Part shown: positions 5,390-6,387 of the stretch, in pieces
How the letters are laid out: each line of letters starts with the position of its first letter
How positions within the stretch are numbered: position 1 is the first letter of the stretch
DNA from: Geopsychrobacter sp.
GTDB lineage: Bacteria; Desulfobacterota; Desulfuromonadia; Desulfuromonadales; Geopsychrobacteraceae
Assembly (NCBI GenBank): GCA_030620915.1
Contig: JAUXIR010000094.1
Span: 1 to 6,387 of the forward strand
Length of the DNA stretch: 6,387 bases
Direction of reading: 5' to 3'
Notes under the pieces: model-generated
Seen by the model: the letters and a program-made list of their open reading frames with translations, nothing else
What the model was told of the DNA's origin: nothing
The model's database searches: none
Position numbers and translations under genes: made by a program

Positions 5390-6387
5390 ATGCTGAAAAT
5401 TCCCTTTCTGCGTAATATATTATTGGTCGCATTCCTTTTTGCGACCATCTTTCCACTCTATGACCTCTACTATATTGTCCCTTCATATCAGGATCTTTTA
5501 ATTCAGCAAACCGAGCGCGACGCGGCGCGTTTTGTGCGTTTTATGATCATCAGTAGTCATTTGGATGAAATGGAGTTGCGCCCTCAAAGCATTCCAGAGT
5601 CTCTTGCCGACGATATCGTCAAGCTCAAAGAAGAAGAAGAAACGCTGGTGAAATTGAGAATTTTTTCTCCTTTAGGTGAAATTGTTTTTTCTACCGATAC
5701 CAAGGAAATTGGTTCGATCAATAAAAAGGCATATTTTAGAGAGGTTGTCGCCCAGGGCCACTTTTATTCGAAGATGGTTCACAAAGAATCTGTAACCGCT
5801 GAAGGCATGGCGACCGATATTGATCTGGTCGAGACCTATGTGCCGATGATGATCGATGGCCGTTTTCATGGTGCAATGGAGGTCTATTACGACATCACTC
5901 CTGGTCAGGAAGAACTTTCATCTCTCTCTCAACATTCATTTTCCATGCTTCTTACGGCTTCCGGCGGCCTCTTGCTAATGACACTGCTGGTGTTGTTCCG
6001 CGCATATAACAGCATCGTTGCGCGTGCTAAAGCTGAGGTTGCCCTGCAGATGGTGAATGAAGATCTTGAAACTCGCGTAGGGCAGCGGACCGCAGAACTG
6101 TCTACGGCTAATCAGCTTCTGGCCGCTGAAATCTCCGAAAGAAAGAAGGCGCAGCAGGCTCAAAAGCAGGCCTTTGTCGCGACCCTGGAGACACGGGATC
6201 GAATCGATGCCATTGTCTCTTCGGTGGCTGATGCGCTGTTGGTCGTAGACCATCAGGACAGTATCTTGCTGATCAATCCGGCGGCTGAAATTCTTTTCAA
6301 TGTCAAATCGACCGATGTGCTCGGTCGTCGCTTGCCAGACGTGATCGGCTATGACGAATTACTGCTTGAAATTGCAAAGTCACGAAC
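5390..6387 (+). CDS. Membrane sensor protein, probably histidine kinase (5' part only)
   Basis: The reading frame is open from ATG 5390 to the window edge, giving 332 residues and two extra bases; the output domain is missing. AGGGA (5380-5384) is a good ribosome site 5 bases before the ATG. TM1 spans about 8-30 and TM2 about 184-203, enclosing a periplasmic region of about 150 residues. That region has a PDC/Cache-like pattern: a long helix, LRIFSPLGEIVFST (89-102), AYFREVV (114-120) and YVPMMIDGRFHGAMEVYYDIT (150-170). After TM2 comes a coiled coil (about 211-265) with LETRVGQRTAELSTANQLL and EISERKKAQQA, a linker typical of sensor kinases. A PAS domain then begins at about 269 (RIDAIVSSVADALLVVDHQD, INPAAEILF, VLGRRLPDVIG). 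Kinase output is most likely, but a diguanylate cyclase or other output is possible. The ligand is unknown. The small RNA gene is divergent from it. Confidence 0.82.
   Translation, partial: MLKIPFLRNILLVAFLFATIFPLYDLYYIVPSYQDLLIQQTERDAARFVRFMIISSHLDEMELRPQSIPESLADDIVKLKEEEETLVKLRIFSPLGEIVFSTDTKEIGSINKKAYFREVVAQGHFYSKMVHKESVTAEGMATDIDLVETYVPMMIDGRFHGAMEVYYDITPGQEELSSLSQHSFSMLLTASGGLLLMTLLVLFRAYNSIVARAKAEVALQMVNEDLETRVGQRTAELSTANQLLAAEISERKKAQQAQKQAFVATLETRDRIDAIVSSVADALLVVDHQDSILLINPAAEILFNVKSTDVLGRRLPDVIGYDELLLEIAKSR

Noticed and set aside
5193..5396. 67-codon + strand reading frame in the gap before the sensor gene
   Set aside because: TTG start without a ribosome site, no recognisable protein character, runs over the small-RNA gene and into the sensor start.

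Overview
The window looks like ordinary chromosome from a Gram-negative bacterium of moderate GC content. The gene set suits a deltaproteobacterium of the Desulfuromonadales/Geobacter type: a BioC/BioH-style biotin start module, a CBS-DRTGG family II pyrophosphatase, a DUF3108 periplasmic protein and a membrane sensor with a long cytoplasmic coiled coil. That placement is inferred from gene content and was not tested by a search. I see no mobile element, CRISPR array, tRNA or rRNA.

Layout, left to right. (1) Bases 1-1096, + strand: the 3' end of a BioH-like alpha/beta hydrolase overlaps bioC by 4 bp; together they make and release the pimeloyl-ACP precursor of biotin. (2) A long perfect hairpin at 1134-1167 separates bioC from a convergent arsR-family repressor on the - strand (1194-1520). 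The repressor has a clear sigma70-type promoter with an AT-rich dyad over its -10. (3) Bases 1651-5090, + strand: a tight three-gene run divergent from the repressor. It encodes a YrbG-like cation/Ca2+ exchanger, an exported DUF3108 protein and a Mn-dependent family II pyrophosphatase with regulatory CBS and DRTGG domains, with gaps of 12 and 8 bp. (4) Bases 5091-5389: a non-coding gap. (5) From 5390 to the right edge, + strand: the N-terminal 332 residues of a transmembrane sensor protein, probably a histidine kinase, cut by the window end.

The best candidate for something undescribed is in the gap at 5091-5389. On the - strand there is an exact TTGACA / TATAAT promoter (16-bp spacer). About 40 bases after its predicted start comes a strong hairpin followed by seven Ts. 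This predicts a free-standing small RNA of about 78 nt (5226 down to 5149) with a compact 5' stem-loop and a terminator loop containing CUCCCUCCU. That loop is complementary to Shine-Dalgarno-type sequences, so a trans-acting, translation-repressing role is plausible. The RNA gene is divergent from the sensor gene, and the stretch leading into the sensor gene has its own hairpin (5296-5325), which is stable only as + strand RNA.

A second theme is the divergent repressor / exchanger / pyrophosphatase arrangement. An ArsR-family protein (often a metal or thiol sensor) sits head-to-head with a cation exchanger co-transcribed with an enzyme whose family needs Mn2+ or Co2+ and is inhibited by calcium. 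A shared metal-homeostasis logic is possible, but it is inference from gene order.
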